From: Dysgonomonas sp. 521
Lineage (GTDB): Bacteria > Bacteroidota > Bacteroidia > Bacteroidales > Dysgonomonadaceae
Length of the DNA stretch: 64,000 bases
Direction of reading: 5' to 3'
Assembly (NCBI RefSeq): GCF_010501055.1
Contig: NZ_QVMO01000001.1
Span: forward strand, 62,001 to 126,000
Made by a program: the position numbers and the translations under genes. The notes beneath the pieces are model-generated. The model did not search any database and was not told the origin of the DNA. It was given only the letters and a program-made list of their open reading frames with translations. Shown in pieces: positions 43,949 through 52,387 of this stretch; position 1 is the stretch's first letter; the number at the start of each line of letters is the position of its first letter.

Positions 43949-44074
43949 GGCGGGAGCAAGTAAGCTTCGGTTTTGTTTGTGAAGGCTTCCCGGTAATATC
44001 CCCCAGGCTATGTTTTAATCCTAGTGCATGGTTTTAAACAGTAACAGCCGGGGGATACCGGAAGCTGTCCCGCC
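43949..44074 (+). ncRNA. Candidate structured RNA element
   Basis: Outer stem GGCGGGA (43949-43955) with TCCCGCC (44068-44074). Inner stem GCTTCC-c-GGTA-ata-TCCCCC (43985-44004) with GGGGGATACCGGAAGC (44050-44065), extended by GGCT/AGCC. The bulges lie on one strand only. It resembles a riboswitch or attenuator in shape; the cobalamin box was looked for and not found. Confidence 0.4.
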
Positions 44075-44149
44075 GAAAAGCAAGACAAGCCGGGCAAAAT
44101 TAACAAAAATATGAGTAACGGCAATTAACAATCATAAAATAACAAACCA

Positions 44150-44209
44150 ATGATGATAAAAAAAAGGATGAAGAAGATAAGGACTCCCGGCAGCTGGTGG
44201 TTAAGCTAA
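44150..44209 (+). CDS. Possible leader peptide with tandem Trp
   Basis: A 19-residue frame, basic at the start and ending GSWWLS. No clear ribosome-binding site (none is expected in Bacteroidetes). Position between the structured stem and rteC suggests a leader peptide, but chance is likely for so short a frame. Confidence 0.2.
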   Translation: MMIKKRMKKIRTPGSWWLS

Positions 44210-44225
44210 TATTACCAAAAGTGAG

Positions 44226-44312
44226 ATGAAGCAAAGAAAAAGACCGGGATGCACCCCCAGGCTATTCACAAACAAAAAGATGAGACTCACGGATGATTTT
44301 GCTGCCCGCTAA
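44226..44312 (+). CDS. Possible short leader frame
   Basis: A 28-residue frame (starts MKQRKRPGC) downstream of the 19-residue frame. Contains the repeated CCCCCAGGCTAT block. Weak evidence. Confidence 0.15.
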   Translation: MKQRKRPGCTPRLFTNKKMRLTDDFAAR

Positions 44313-44324
44313 AAAAGCAAAAAG

Positions 44325-44420
44325 ATGAACACCATAATTTATGGTATAAAAGTAGCAATCATAAAATATCTACCGACAGTAAATAAGAAAATGATAATTA
44401 TTAAAACATACAGGATATGA
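44325..44420 (+). CDS. Possible short leader frame, hydrophobic
   Basis: A 31-residue frame (starts MNTIIYGIKVAIIKYL) rich in Ile and Lys. Third in the row of small frames before rteC. Weak evidence. Confidence 0.15.
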   Translation: MNTIIYGIKVAIIKYLPTVNKKMIIIKTYRI

Positions 44421-44548
44421 CAAAAATGAACCCACCCGATGATTAGCGAATAACACGGTTGCAATTATCCGAAAAGCGAAGCAAAAACGTCCGGGAGAAC
44501 GAATTCCCGGATAATACAATAATATTCACAAACAAAACCATGAAATGT

Positions 44549-45403
44549 ATGGAAAATTTTGTAGCTCGCTTGAGACAAGAAATGAACAGCTCCCTTCACG
44601 CCATTGAAGGCAAATGCACAGCCGACAACGAAAAAACACGTGAAGCCATCCTCTTACTGGAAGATATCCTGGAAAAGCTCAGGGTATTTATGAGTGATTA
44701 TGAATTTAAGGACAAGCAGCAGGAAATCGACTTTTTCCGTATCCACAAGCCTTCCCTGCTATGTTATTTACTTCTTTACCGTAAGATGTACGACATCGTG
44801 ATAAACCGCCCGCAGGGTGGCAGCAAAGTACAGAAGCAGTACCTGCATAAGGAGCAGGGACAGATATCGGCTTTTTTCTTCCGCCACCGGGAGTTTTACA
44901 GGTACTACCGTTCGGGTGATACCCATTTCGATTGTTACTACTTCCTTCGTGGTAAACCGCAGAAGAATAACATTGTGTACAATCTTTGTTACAGGCCTGA
45001 CCCGCAGTTTTCGAGCGGCGGCGACCTTTTGGTAGCGCAGATACTGGCAAACGACATACTGGACGTATATCTGGAGAAGGAACTGGAAAAACTCGAAAAG
45101 CCTGCGGAGGCTAAAAAGGACGGTTACGGACCACCTGCGGTATGGACCGCCAAAAAGATTGATTTGCTGGAAATGATCTACGGACAGTATTGCACCTGCT
45201 CGGTCAATAACGGGAGAATCAGCCTTAAACAGTTAGTCATCCATTACGAAAGGACATTTAACATCGAATTGTTGTCGCTTCTCCCCAAAGCCTGGTTCAA
45301 TCTGACCAACCGGAAGAATCCGACTGCTTTTCTGGATAAGATGAGAAAAAGATTCAGGGACAGGATGGACGAAGAAGACAACAATGATATTGAAAAAGAA
45401 TAA
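44549..45403 (+). CDS. rteC: RteC-family regulator of the inner element
   Basis: RteC homologue of about 284 residues. It aligns with 25906-26733 through YEFKDKQQEIDFFRIHKPSLLCYLLLYRKMYDIVINRP, FYRYYRSGDTHFDCYYFLRG and the C-terminal LKQLVIHYERTFNIELLSL. The start at 44549 (MENFVARLRQEM) matches the start of the outer RteC; ATGs at 44540 and 44459 are in frame upstream. Likely controls excision of the inner element. It is followed by the second copy of the large palindrome, near where CTnDOT encodes its small RNA RteR. Confidence 0.88.
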   Translation: MENFVARLRQEMNSSLHAIEGKCTADNEKTREAILLLEDILEKLRVFMSDYEFKDKQQEIDFFRIHKPSLLCYLLLYRKMYDIVINRPQGGSKVQKQYLHKEQGQISAFFFRHREFYRYYRSGDTHFDCYYFLRGKPQKNNIVYNLCYRPDPQFSSGGDLLVAQILANDILDVYLEKELEKLEKPAEAKKDGYGPPAVWTAKKIDLLEMIYGQYCTCSVNNGRISLKQLVIHYERTFNIELLSLLPKAWFNLTNRKNPTAFLDKMRKRFRDRMDEEDNNDIEKE

Positions 45404-46169
45404 ATTATTATTTTGCCGCCGGTTGATTGAACAACAGTAGGTTGCCCGGCATACAAGATTAGTACAGACATATCAGAATCCACTCTGATTCTCTCTTTGT
45501 AGAAAACTGGTAATTTTTTAGGATAAAGAAGAATAAGGAGTTGGAATTCGCGTCGCGTAAGCATAAGGCGTGGATTGCAGCTTTTATTTTATCCGGGCAT
45601 ACCAGTGCCTCTACAATATAAAGGTAAAGCGATTCACGCTTTTCTTTTGTTCCCGATACATCCATGCAGGCAAATCTAGGAAAGTATATTTTCGATACCG
45701 AACGAAAACAATACTAATATACTACAGATAAGCAACATACAAAATGTCCGGAAAATAAAAATCGGGAGCCTGCCATTTTTGATATTTTTCCTTTGCAGAC
45801 TACTTTTTCCCTTTTTCAGTTAAATATTCTTGCTCTGAAAATATTTATGCGACATCATTCTTGCTGTTGTTTATTTGCTTTATTATCAGTAATATACTAT
45901 TAATACAGCATAAGAATCTACCTGTTTTACGAAAACTTCAATACCCTTTACTTATATCCGAACTCGATTTATCTCTCATTCTACCGGAAAACAGGCAGGT
46001 ATACGGATATTTTTTGCATGAGCAGACCCTGGAATATGGTCAGGTAATTGGTAGGGATACAGACTGTTGCGGATTATTTTCAAAAATAGTTGTAGCAGCC
46101 TGCCAACCGGAATGATAAATATTGCGGAACTTTGCCTGTGTCTAAATGATATACGATATACAGATCAGA
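45404..46169. other. Gap after the inner rteC
   Basis: About 766 bases without a supported gene. It contains palindrome copy 2 (45475-45645) and AT-rich sequence. Frames at 45459-45665 and 45244-45564 (minus) and 45861-46115 (plus) have no recognisable features; the first two follow the palindrome. Confidence 0.55.
45475..45645 (+). repeat. Large imperfect palindrome, copy 2
   Basis: Hairpin AGAATC-cactct-GATTCT, then TCTC, the arm TGTAGAAAACTGGTA (45498-45512), a loop with GGCGTGG, the partner arm ATACCAGTGCCTCTACA (45599-45615) and downstream CACGCTTTT. Arms and loop core match copy 1 at 30704-30893; the small hairpin has different sequence but keeps its pairing. Confidence 0.6.
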
Positions 46170-46448
46170 ATGGAAATAAACGACAATAAATTCGACGAAA
46201 GCATGGATAAAATCCTAAAGCTGCTGGAAGAACTCAGAAAGCTGATGAAAGCCAAAAACCGCCTGAACGGGGAAACCCTGCTCGACAATCAGGATTTGTG
46301 TCTGCTGCTTCACCTGAGCAAACGCAGCCTGCAACGTTACCGCAGCTCGGGGATATTACCCTTCATACAGATTGGGAGCAAAACGTTCTATCTGGAATCC
46401 GAAGTAGAGAAGTTTATCCGGCAGTATATAGATAAAGAAAGTCCGTGA
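46170..46448 (+). CDS. Helix-turn-helix protein of the inner element
   Basis: Excisionase-like HTH protein of 92 residues. The core LLDNQDLCLLLHLSKRSLQRYRSSGILPFIQIGSKTFYLESEVEKFI matches the outer protein at 22786-23097 almost position by position. Start 46170 (MEINDNKF) is preferred; an ATG at 46146 is in frame. It is followed by a terminator. Confidence 0.82.
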   Translation: MEINDNKFDESMDKILKLLEELRKLMKAKNRLNGETLLDNQDLCLLLHLSKRSLQRYRSSGILPFIQIGSKTFYLESEVEKFIRQYIDKESP

Positions 46449-46500
46449 GGACTTATAAACGGCTGTTTGCGGCCAATAATGTTTTCTTTTTTCACCGGTA

Positions 46501-46533
46501 AGCCCTCTTGTATTATTACAGGAGGGCTTTTTT
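46501..46533 (+). terminator. Intrinsic terminator after the HTH gene
   Basis: Stem AGCCCTC with GAGGGCT, 14-base loop, then TTTTTT. Confidence 0.85.
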
Positions 46534-46595
46534 ATACCTGTTTACTCAATAATTACTATCTTTATTTCATACAAGCACTAAAACAAAAACACCGT

Positions 46596-46898
46596 ATGAA
46601 AAAAGAATTTAAGAAGAAAGAGGTAACCATTGAAGTAGCACCTGAAATGGCAGTAACGACCATTGGCCTGCTCAGGGGATTCTTCCCGTCCATAATGGAG
46701 CAGGTTAAAGAAAATGAGCTTATGCGCTCCGCTTATCTGCATCAGATGATGGATGCGGATGTCATAAAGGCCATGCAGGAAGTCCTCGATGAGATTTATG
46801 AAAAGTGCATAGCGCAAACCTCTATCCGGGAAGACCTCGCCGGTTTAATGGAATTGCTGAAAGACAAGGAGTCATCCCAGGATGATACGGCAAACTAA
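46596..46898 (+). CDS. Unrecognised small helical protein
   Basis: A 100-residue charged helical protein (EVAPEMAVTTIGLLRGFFPSIMEQVKENELMRSAYLHQMMD). The start at 46596 is chosen because the longer frame from 46467 would read through the terminator hairpin. No family recognised; it lies between the HTH gene and the convergent mobB. Confidence 0.55.
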   Translation: MKKEFKKKEVTIEVAPEMAVTTIGLLRGFFPSIMEQVKENELMRSAYLHQMMDADVIKAMQEVLDEIYEKCIAQTSIREDLAGLMELLKDKESSQDDTAN

Positions 46899-47087
46899 GA
46901 CAAACAGACGAGCCCCAACAATAAAATTTTTCCTTTTTAACGAATGGCCCTTCACAAAACACATGAGGGTCTTCGTTCAAGAGGGGAAATTTTGTTTCAT
47001 CGGAAATCAATATATCCTGTTATCGCAATAACAGCATTTGCTATTTATACATTGCACAGTAGACAATTACCTGACTGTATATATTTA

Positions 47088-48401
47088 TTACATACTCCGT
47101 CCCCGTCTTTTCTTTTTCACCAGCCGAAGTTTCTCTTCCTGCTCTTTCTGCCGGACAAAGCTTTCATTTTCATAATCAGTCCCGTGTTGTTCAAACAGTC
47201 CGACACCTACATTAAAGCTATCGTCGCCAACGGGTGGCTGAACTCCGGAGGATTCAGTAAATCGGTTGGAGCGATCCGTTTGTTGGAAGATTTGCTTTTC
47301 TGCCGTGGGTTCCATGTTTCTCGTGGGAGAATCTTGGAACAGGTCGTTAAAGACATTTGCCGAAAATTCTTTGCCTAAGCGTGAACCGTTGAGGATGGTT
47401 CGATTTTGATAGTCGATAAAAGTCGCTCCATATATCCGTCCCTGTTCATTCTGCCGGAACACACAACCTATGCCTGACTGCAATAACGACTGTTTAAAAT
47501 CGTCCATACTACGGTTATGCTTCATGGATTCGGAGACTTTCTGTTTTAATCTGTCTTTTATATCCGTAGTATCAATTGCTATTTTCGACTTTTCAAAATG
47601 CTTTTGCAGTGCTTCCATATTGACCGATTTGCCGAATAACGATGATTTGAAGGGCTTGGAAACCTTTTCTCCATTCTCATCCAATACCGAATAAACCAAT
47701 CCCCGATAAGGTTTTTCTTTATATTCACCCTTAACTTCCTCGACCGTTACATTAAACATTTCCAGCAAAGTGCGGTATTCTCCTAATGATTGGAAATTAT
47801 AATTGGCTATTATGGACTTAGTGATATTGCCTACCTGATGCTTTAAATCACCTGCTTTATAGTCTATTTTCATTGTCGGAGCTTGGTCTTCCCGCTGTTC
47901 TTTCTTTGTAGGGATATGCAGCTTGTGTCTGAGTTCCAGCTCCCGACAGATAGCCATAGACCGCCTGTTTTCAAAGGTATCGGGTATTTTCCTGCCGTTC
48001 TCATCTATACGCAAGGATATAATATGGGCATGTGTCCTGTCAATGTCGGAATGTTTGACAACAATATAGGGTTGGCCACCATAGCCCATTTTTTCCATAT
48101 ACTCCCGACACAAAATAGATAGCTGTTCATCCGGTAGCCTGTCTTTGGGGTCGGGATTAATCGAGGCATGGAAGACAACATTCTTCGTCCGGCTATTCAT
48201 AGCTAAATATGGATAAAACGAGTCCATGCAATCCCGAATGGAGAACTTCCCGTCAATCGAATCGAATATCTTTTGACTGTACAATACTCCGGCTGTATTA
48301 TCATCCACTTTGATTTTGTTATACGCCAGTACCCCGAAAACCGATTTTCCCGAACTTATTTTGGCAACCATTTGATTAAATGAAGAAACAGCGTTCGACA
48401 T
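47088..48401 (-). CDS. mobB: MobB-type relaxase of the inner element
   Basis: MobP-type relaxase of 437 residues. N-terminal tyrosine region (SGKSVFGVLAYNKIKVDDN), HASINPDPKDRLPDEQL at about residues 83-99 and the histidine motif RTHAHIISLRI at about 126-136. The basic C-terminus ends RLVKKKRRGRSM. It resembles the outer relaxase (6152-7414) along the whole length but is clearly diverged. Transcribed leftward from the 48.9-49.1 kb oriT-like region, 30 bases after mobA. Confidence 0.92.
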   Translation of the reverse strand: MSNAVSSFNQMVAKISSGKSVFGVLAYNKIKVDDNTAGVLYSQKIFDSIDGKFSIRDCMDSFYPYLAMNSRTKNVVFHASINPDPKDRLPDEQLSILCREYMEKMGYGGQPYIVVKHSDIDRTHAHIISLRIDENGRKIPDTFENRRSMAICRELELRHKLHIPTKKEQREDQAPTMKIDYKAGDLKHQVGNITKSIIANYNFQSLGEYRTLLEMFNVTVEEVKGEYKEKPYRGLVYSVLDENGEKVSKPFKSSLFGKSVNMEALQKHFEKSKIAIDTTDIKDRLKQKVSESMKHNRSMDDFKQSLLQSGIGCVFRQNEQGRIYGATFIDYQNRTILNGSRLGKEFSANVFNDLFQDSPTRNMEPTAEKQIFQQTDRSNRFTESSGVQPPVGDDSFNVGVGLFEQHGTDYENESFVRQKEQEEKLRLVKKKRRGRSM

Positions 48402-48431
48402 AGCGAAGCGGAGTCAATTAAAAATGAAAAA

Positions 48432-48896
48432 CTAAAAATTGGATATTTGTTCTCTGAGCTTGGTTACCATTTCTTCAAAATCTTTCATGGTTTGTATAAA
48501 TTCAAGGGTTGATTTTTCCAAAACCTTCATCATCAAACGGGCTTTTTCTTCGCCTGAATTTCGATTCAGGACAGTAAAAAGCCGGTTGTAATTATTCTTT
48601 ACTCCCCTGAATTGAGCGAAGAACTGACTTAATAACATTACAAAATCAATCGCCGTTTTATTGATTTCGATAACTTTTAGCTTGTGATTCAGTATCTTTT
48701 CCGCCAGGAATCCGGACATTGATTTCTTTCCCGACTGCCTGTACATAGCAAGCAATCGTTTGTTGTCAGCATCATTCAGGCGAAACATATGCCTGTAATT
48801 TTTCACATCTTCCTTTGTGGGGCGGCCCCGGCCCCGTTTTTTCTCATTTTCTTGTCTTTTGGGAGCTTGCTCCCCATTTTCAACATTCATGTTCAT
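48432..48896 (-). CDS. mobA: MobA-type relaxosome protein of the inner element
   Basis: Relaxosome accessory protein of 154 residues. RGRGRPTKEDVKNYRHMFRLNDADNKRLLAMYRQSGKKSMSGFLAEKIL is the MobA/BmgB-like DNA-binding region; the C-terminal half is helical. It precedes mobB in the same direction. It differs enough from 5730-6167 to recognise a different oriT. Confidence 0.85.
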   Translation of the reverse strand: MNMNVENGEQAPKRQENEKKRGRGRPTKEDVKNYRHMFRLNDADNKRLLAMYRQSGKKSMSGFLAEKILNHKLKVIEINKTAIDFVMLLSQFFAQFRGVKNNYNRLFTVLNRNSGEEKARLMMKVLEKSTLEFIQTMKDFEEMVTKLREQISNF

Positions 48897-49408
48897 TGTA
48901 GTTTTTGGTTTCTAAAAGGTTCAACTTTGGCGAACCGTCCTCCGGCTCAGGCCGGAGCAAGTTGGCTTTTGGAGGACAGGAAAAGTATTTTTCTGTTGAC
49001 AAAAGCACAACTTGCTATTGTCTATCGACAATAAAATCCGCCTGCATAGGCGGACATTGGCTGTAGCCGGGACGGTTACTCATTAAAATCGAGAATAGCA
49101 TCCGAAACATTTCGGGTGTTTCCGTTGCCGGATAGCTGTTGTCAGATATTTCAGTATGCTTCCGGCATCTTCTTTTCACAAAGTTCGCCATTTATATTCG
49201 ACTGTAAATCAACAAATACCCGGACATAGCCGGACAAAGGCTGCCACACGGTGCTGTAGTGATACAAGCTATACTTATTTGGTTTTTATTTGCAGGGGAA
49301 TTGCAAAAAAGCAGTATTTCAATTGGGTAGATAAGCCTGTATTGAAATAACCAGAAAAGCCGATAAGAATAAATAAAAATATGAATAACCGATTAAACCC
49401 AATTACGC
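48897..49408. other. Candidate oriT region of the inner element
   Basis: A 512-base divergent gap between mobA and the TraB-like gene. Hairpins: CTCCGGC-tcag-GCCGGAG (48940-48957), GCAAGTTG (48957-48964) with CAACTTGC (49008-49015), TATTGTC-tatc-GACAATA (49016-49033) and CCGCCT-gcat-AGGCGG (49038-49053). Such stacked inverted repeats next to mobA are expected at oriT. No gene supported. Confidence 0.45.
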
Positions 49409-49909
49409 ATGGATAAAGAAAAGAACAAGAGCAAAAATGACGGACAGGATATATCAACGGATGCCAGCTCAAAAGCAGGAGTGAAGATAAACCCCGGTGC
49501 TTTTATCCGCAATATCGCCATTGCAGGTAACAATACACGCTCATCTGCATATCTGCCTATAAGCGATGAAGCAAATAATATGGTGCCGGAGAATGATAAT
49601 CCTATCCATGCAGAATCTGAAAATACAGGAGAGCCTAAAACAAAAGAACAACCTAAACGCCGGAAAGGACAGGCGACCGCTATCGACTATGAAAATATAT
49701 TTCTTGCCCGTAATGAGTTGAGCAACCGGCAGGGCTTATATATCGACAAGGAAAATTATGAAGTTCTGCAAACCCTGGTTCGTGCTATCCGCTCCGAGCG
49801 ACTAAGCGTCAGCGGTCTGGTAGACAATATTATCAAACACCATATTGAACTGTATGGCGATGAGATAAACCGCATTTTTGAAGAGAATATCAGAAAACCA
49901 ATCAAATAA
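49409..49909 (+). CDS. TraB-like DUF3408 protein of the inner element
   Basis: A 166-residue protein. The charged N-terminal half (NDNPIHAESENTGEPKTKEQPKRRKG) resembles a linker. The C-terminal DUF3408 module (IFLARNELSNRQGLYIDKENYEVLQTLVRAI, LSVSGLVDNIIKHHIELYGDEINRI) parallels 3826-4293. It starts a rightward run that mirrors the outer traB-traA order in part. Function inferred only from relatives. Confidence 0.78.
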   Translation: MDKEKNKSKNDGQDISTDASSKAGVKINPGAFIRNIAIAGNNTRSSAYLPISDEANNMVPENDNPIHAESENTGEPKTKEQPKRRKGQATAIDYENIFLARNELSNRQGLYIDKENYEVLQTLVRAIRSERLSVSGLVDNIIKHHIELYGDEINRIFEENIRKPIK

Positions 49910-49938
49910 AAAAATAATAACCATCTAACAAAAACGAT

Positions 49939-50187
49939 ATGACAACAGACGAACGAATTATTGATTATACGAGAAACTTCCTGAACCGCAACGAACTGGA
50001 AAGCCGGCAGGGAATTTATATCGAAAAAGAAACCAATGAAACCATTAAGCAGATTGTCCACACTATCGGAGATGCCCGCCTGACGGTCAGCGGATTTATT
50101 GAGAATGTGTTACAACGTCATTTTGAAACCTATAAAGAAGAAATCAATACGTTGTATGTACTAAAAGCAAGAAAACCAATCAGATAA
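49939..50187 (+). CDS. Short DUF3408 protein
   Basis: An 82-residue protein that is almost only the DUF3408 module (FLNRNELESRQGIYIEKETNETIKQIV, LTVSGFIENVLQRHFETYKEEINTLY), likely a duplication of the preceding gene lacking its linker. Spacing is 29 bases from the upstream gene. Confidence 0.78.
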   Translation: MTTDERIIDYTRNFLNRNELESRQGIYIEKETNETIKQIVHTIGDARLTVSGFIENVLQRHFETYKEEINTLYVLKARKPIR

Positions 50188-50249
50188 AATGGAAAATGAA
50201 AAATAAAGAATGAAGAATAAAATAATAACTAATTAAAAATTAAACGATT

Positions 50250-51038
50250 ATGAATTCAACCCATCAGAACAAACAGCCTTTGTACATCTCAATCTGTACA
50301 CAGAAAGGCGGAGCCGGTAAATCCGTGTTTACAACACTTGTGGCCAGTTTTTTACATTATGTAAAGAACTACAATGTCGCCGTTATCGATTGCGACTATC
50401 CGCAATGGAGCATTTACAAGATGCGCCAACGGGAGGCGGAGCAAACCGGGAGTAGTCCCTTCTATGGGAATAAGGCGGAAGTATTTTTCGCCAAACTGGG
50501 CAAACCGACCTATCCGATAGTTCCCGCACAGCCCGAAACGGGACTGATACAGGCAATGGAGTTCCTGTCGGCAGAAGAACAATCCTATGATGTTGTGTTG
50601 TTCGACCTTCCCGGGACAGTCAATAATGAAAATATCGTACAGACTTACTTTGCAATGGATTACCTGTTTGTCCCTATAACTACCTCCCGCATCAATATGG
50701 AAAGCACCCTGCCCTTTATCATATTGGTCAATGAAACCATGATAGTCAATCAGGGCAATGTGAAATTGAAAGGGCTCTATCCGTTCTGGAATAAAATCAC
50801 CGGCAGGGAGAAAAAGGAACTATTCGACTATTACCAAAAAGCAATCATGGAACTGGGTATCCCCATTATGCAGACCCGTATCCCTAAAAGCGTGCGCTAT
50901 GATAAGGAGCAATCTATCGAAGGAAATGACTACCTGTTCCTGTCCACCATATTCCCGCCGGATAAGCCCCTGTTGAAAGGAAGCAACCTGGATTTGCTGG
51001 TCGATGAAATAATCACGATTATATCCCAACCCGAATAA
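50250..51038 (+). CDS. ParA/TraA-type ATPase of the inner element
   Basis: ParA-family ATPase of 262 residues. Walker A KGGAGKSV is at about residues 16-23, DCDYPQWS at about 46-53 and LFDLPGT as Walker B at about 115-121. A full-length paralogue of 4300-5052. With the DUF3408 genes it may form a partition-like module that stabilises the excised element, since no transfer channel genes follow. Confidence 0.88.
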   Translation: MNSTHQNKQPLYISICTQKGGAGKSVFTTLVASFLHYVKNYNVAVIDCDYPQWSIYKMRQREAEQTGSSPFYGNKAEVFFAKLGKPTYPIVPAQPETGLIQAMEFLSAEEQSYDVVLFDLPGTVNNENIVQTYFAMDYLFVPITTSRINMESTLPFIILVNETMIVNQGNVKLKGLYPFWNKITGREKKELFDYYQKAIMELGIPIMQTRIPKSVRYDKEQSIEGNDYLFLSTIFPPDKPLLKGSNLDLLVDEIITIISQPE

Positions 51039-51056
51039 CAAAAAACGATATAAAAA

Positions 51057-51707
51057 ATGGAAAAATTTAAAATGGCGTTACTGGCTGTCGCCTGCCTGTT
51101 TATGGCAGGGCTGAACCTGTGGCTGGAATTTAAGGACTGGTTTGATAAGAATTATCAGAAAAAAAACAGCAGCAAACAATCTAATGAACAGGGAAAAGAC
51201 AGGGATAAATTACCTAGTGTTATCGGTCAGTCGAAAACCGTTTTTTATAACAAAAAAGAACAAGAGCCGAAACAGGACAGAGCGGAAGAGAAAAAAACAG
51301 AAACAGAAGAAAATACGCCTGTCCACAGCATGGATTTGGAGAAAGAGAAAAATCCATTGTCGGGATATGAAGGGCCTGTCAGTTCGGAAGATGATATTAT
51401 CCTGTATGCCGGTAATGACAGAACAGATGTTGTCCACGCTAAAGGTCAGTCTTTCACGGTAGATGAATTCGGGTTGCTGGCTAAAACCCTGCAAGGAAAA
51501 CCTGTAACAAAAGATGAACAAATACAGGTCGCCGGTACTATACTCAAAGCACAGGGAACGGACTTATACAACCAATTTATAAAACAGGTTGACGGAGCGG
51601 AGAACCGTGCGGCAGCTATCCTGCGCAAAGCCAATGAAGTGGAAGAGAATGGAAACACATCTTCTGTAACCATACCTAATAACTTATCAAAATTTATACG
51701 CAGATGA
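51057..51707 (+). CDS. TraD-like membrane-anchored protein
   Basis: A 216-residue protein with one N-terminal membrane helix (MALLAVACLFMAGLNLWLEF), an acidic and basic low-complexity middle (about 45-110) and a C-terminal domain with DEFGLLAKTLQGKPVTKDEQIQVAGTILKAQGTDLYNQF. Same layout as the outer TraD. It starts 18 bases after the ParA gene. Confidence 0.7.
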   Translation: MEKFKMALLAVACLFMAGLNLWLEFKDWFDKNYQKKNSSKQSNEQGKDRDKLPSVIGQSKTVFYNKKEQEPKQDRAEEKKTETEENTPVHSMDLEKEKNPLSGYEGPVSSEDDIILYAGNDRTDVVHAKGQSFTVDEFGLLAKTLQGKPVTKDEQIQVAGTILKAQGTDLYNQFIKQVDGAENRAAAILRKANEVEENGNTSSVTIPNNLSKFIRR

Positions 51708-52096
51708 ATACTAAAAACAATCCAATTACTATGACCGGGAGCCAGTTTATAAAACTGAAATCATTGATTAAAAGCCTTCACACGTTTTTCCTGTCCGTAG
51801 ACGGGAGCAAGCCGGAGACTAAGCTCTACTGGTCGGGTTCGAAATGCGATTTTGTAGAACTGGCTTACGGCCTACTGGAAGCCAAGTGTTTCAATGACGG
51901 GGAGATAGATATACAGGAGGCAATCAACTGCCTGAGTGAAATGCTCTCGTTTCCCGTGCCGGATTTTTACGATACATTCCGCTCGATACGCATGAGAACC
52001 AACAGCCGGACCCATTTCCTTAATGAGTTGAAAGACAAGTTAGACCAGCGGATGGAGGATATGGATAACGGTATTTTTAAGAAAAAGAGGAAATAA
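51704..52096 (+). CDS. Short RteC C-terminal-like protein
   Basis: A 130-residue protein that resembles only the C-terminal section of RteC: KLYWSGSKCDFVELAYGLLEAKCFNDGEIDIQEAINCLSEML aligns in pattern with the WTAKKIDLLEMIYGQYCTC...GRISLKQLVIHYE part of 44549-45403, and both end with a KDKLDQRM/KMRKRFRDRM segment. Could be a stand-alone domain that modulates RteC. Overlaps the previous stop by 4 bases (ATGA). Confidence 0.65.
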   Translation: MNTKNNPITMTGSQFIKLKSLIKSLHTFFLSVDGSKPETKLYWSGSKCDFVELAYGLLEAKCFNDGEIDIQEAINCLSEMLSFPVPDFYDTFRSIRMRTNSRTHFLNELKDKLDQRMEDMDNGIFKKKRK

Positions 52097-52098
52097 TC

Positions 52099-52377
52099 AT
52101 GGAGATAATAGCTATTGAAAAGAGAAGCTTCGAACAGATGAAGCTGCAATTCGAAGCTTTTACCCGGCAGGTGAAGGAACTGTGTAAAGACAATGAAACG
52201 GACGAAAAGTGGCTTGGTAACGAAGAAGTATGCAGGCTTTTACAGATTTCGAAACGAACCTTGCAGTACTACCGTGACACGGGTAAACTGCCTTTCTCGC
52301 AGATAAACTATAAATGTTATTACAAGGTACCGGATGTGGAAAAACTAATAAATGAATCAACAATCAAAAACGGATAA
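52099..52377 (+). CDS. Helix-turn-helix protein
   Basis: HTH protein of 92 residues. WLGNEEVCRLLQISKRTLQYYRDTGKLPFSQINYKCYYKVPDVEKLI is the DNA-binding core, of the same type as 25119-25478. It starts 2 bases after the previous stop, so translation is coupled. Confidence 0.8.
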   Translation: MEIIAIEKRSFEQMKLQFEAFTRQVKELCKDNETDEKWLGNEEVCRLLQISKRTLQYYRDTGKLPFSQINYKCYYKVPDVEKLINESTIKNG

Positions 52378-52387
52378 GAATATAAAA

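Larger units (their letters stand above)
43899..44548. other. Structured leader region upstream of the inner rteC
   Basis: A 650-base gap. It has a long nested stem structure (43949-44074) and three tiny frames (44150-44209, 44226-44312, 44325-44420). The block CCCCCAGGCTAT occurs near 44001 and again near 44256, and ATTCACAAACAAAA occurs near 44264 and 44524. The arrangement recalls attenuator leaders of element regulators. Confidence 0.5.

Noticed and set aside
43949..44074. Cobalamin riboswitch
   Set aside because: The stem arrangement looked promising, but the B12 box and the GCCACTG segment are not there and no B12-related gene follows.
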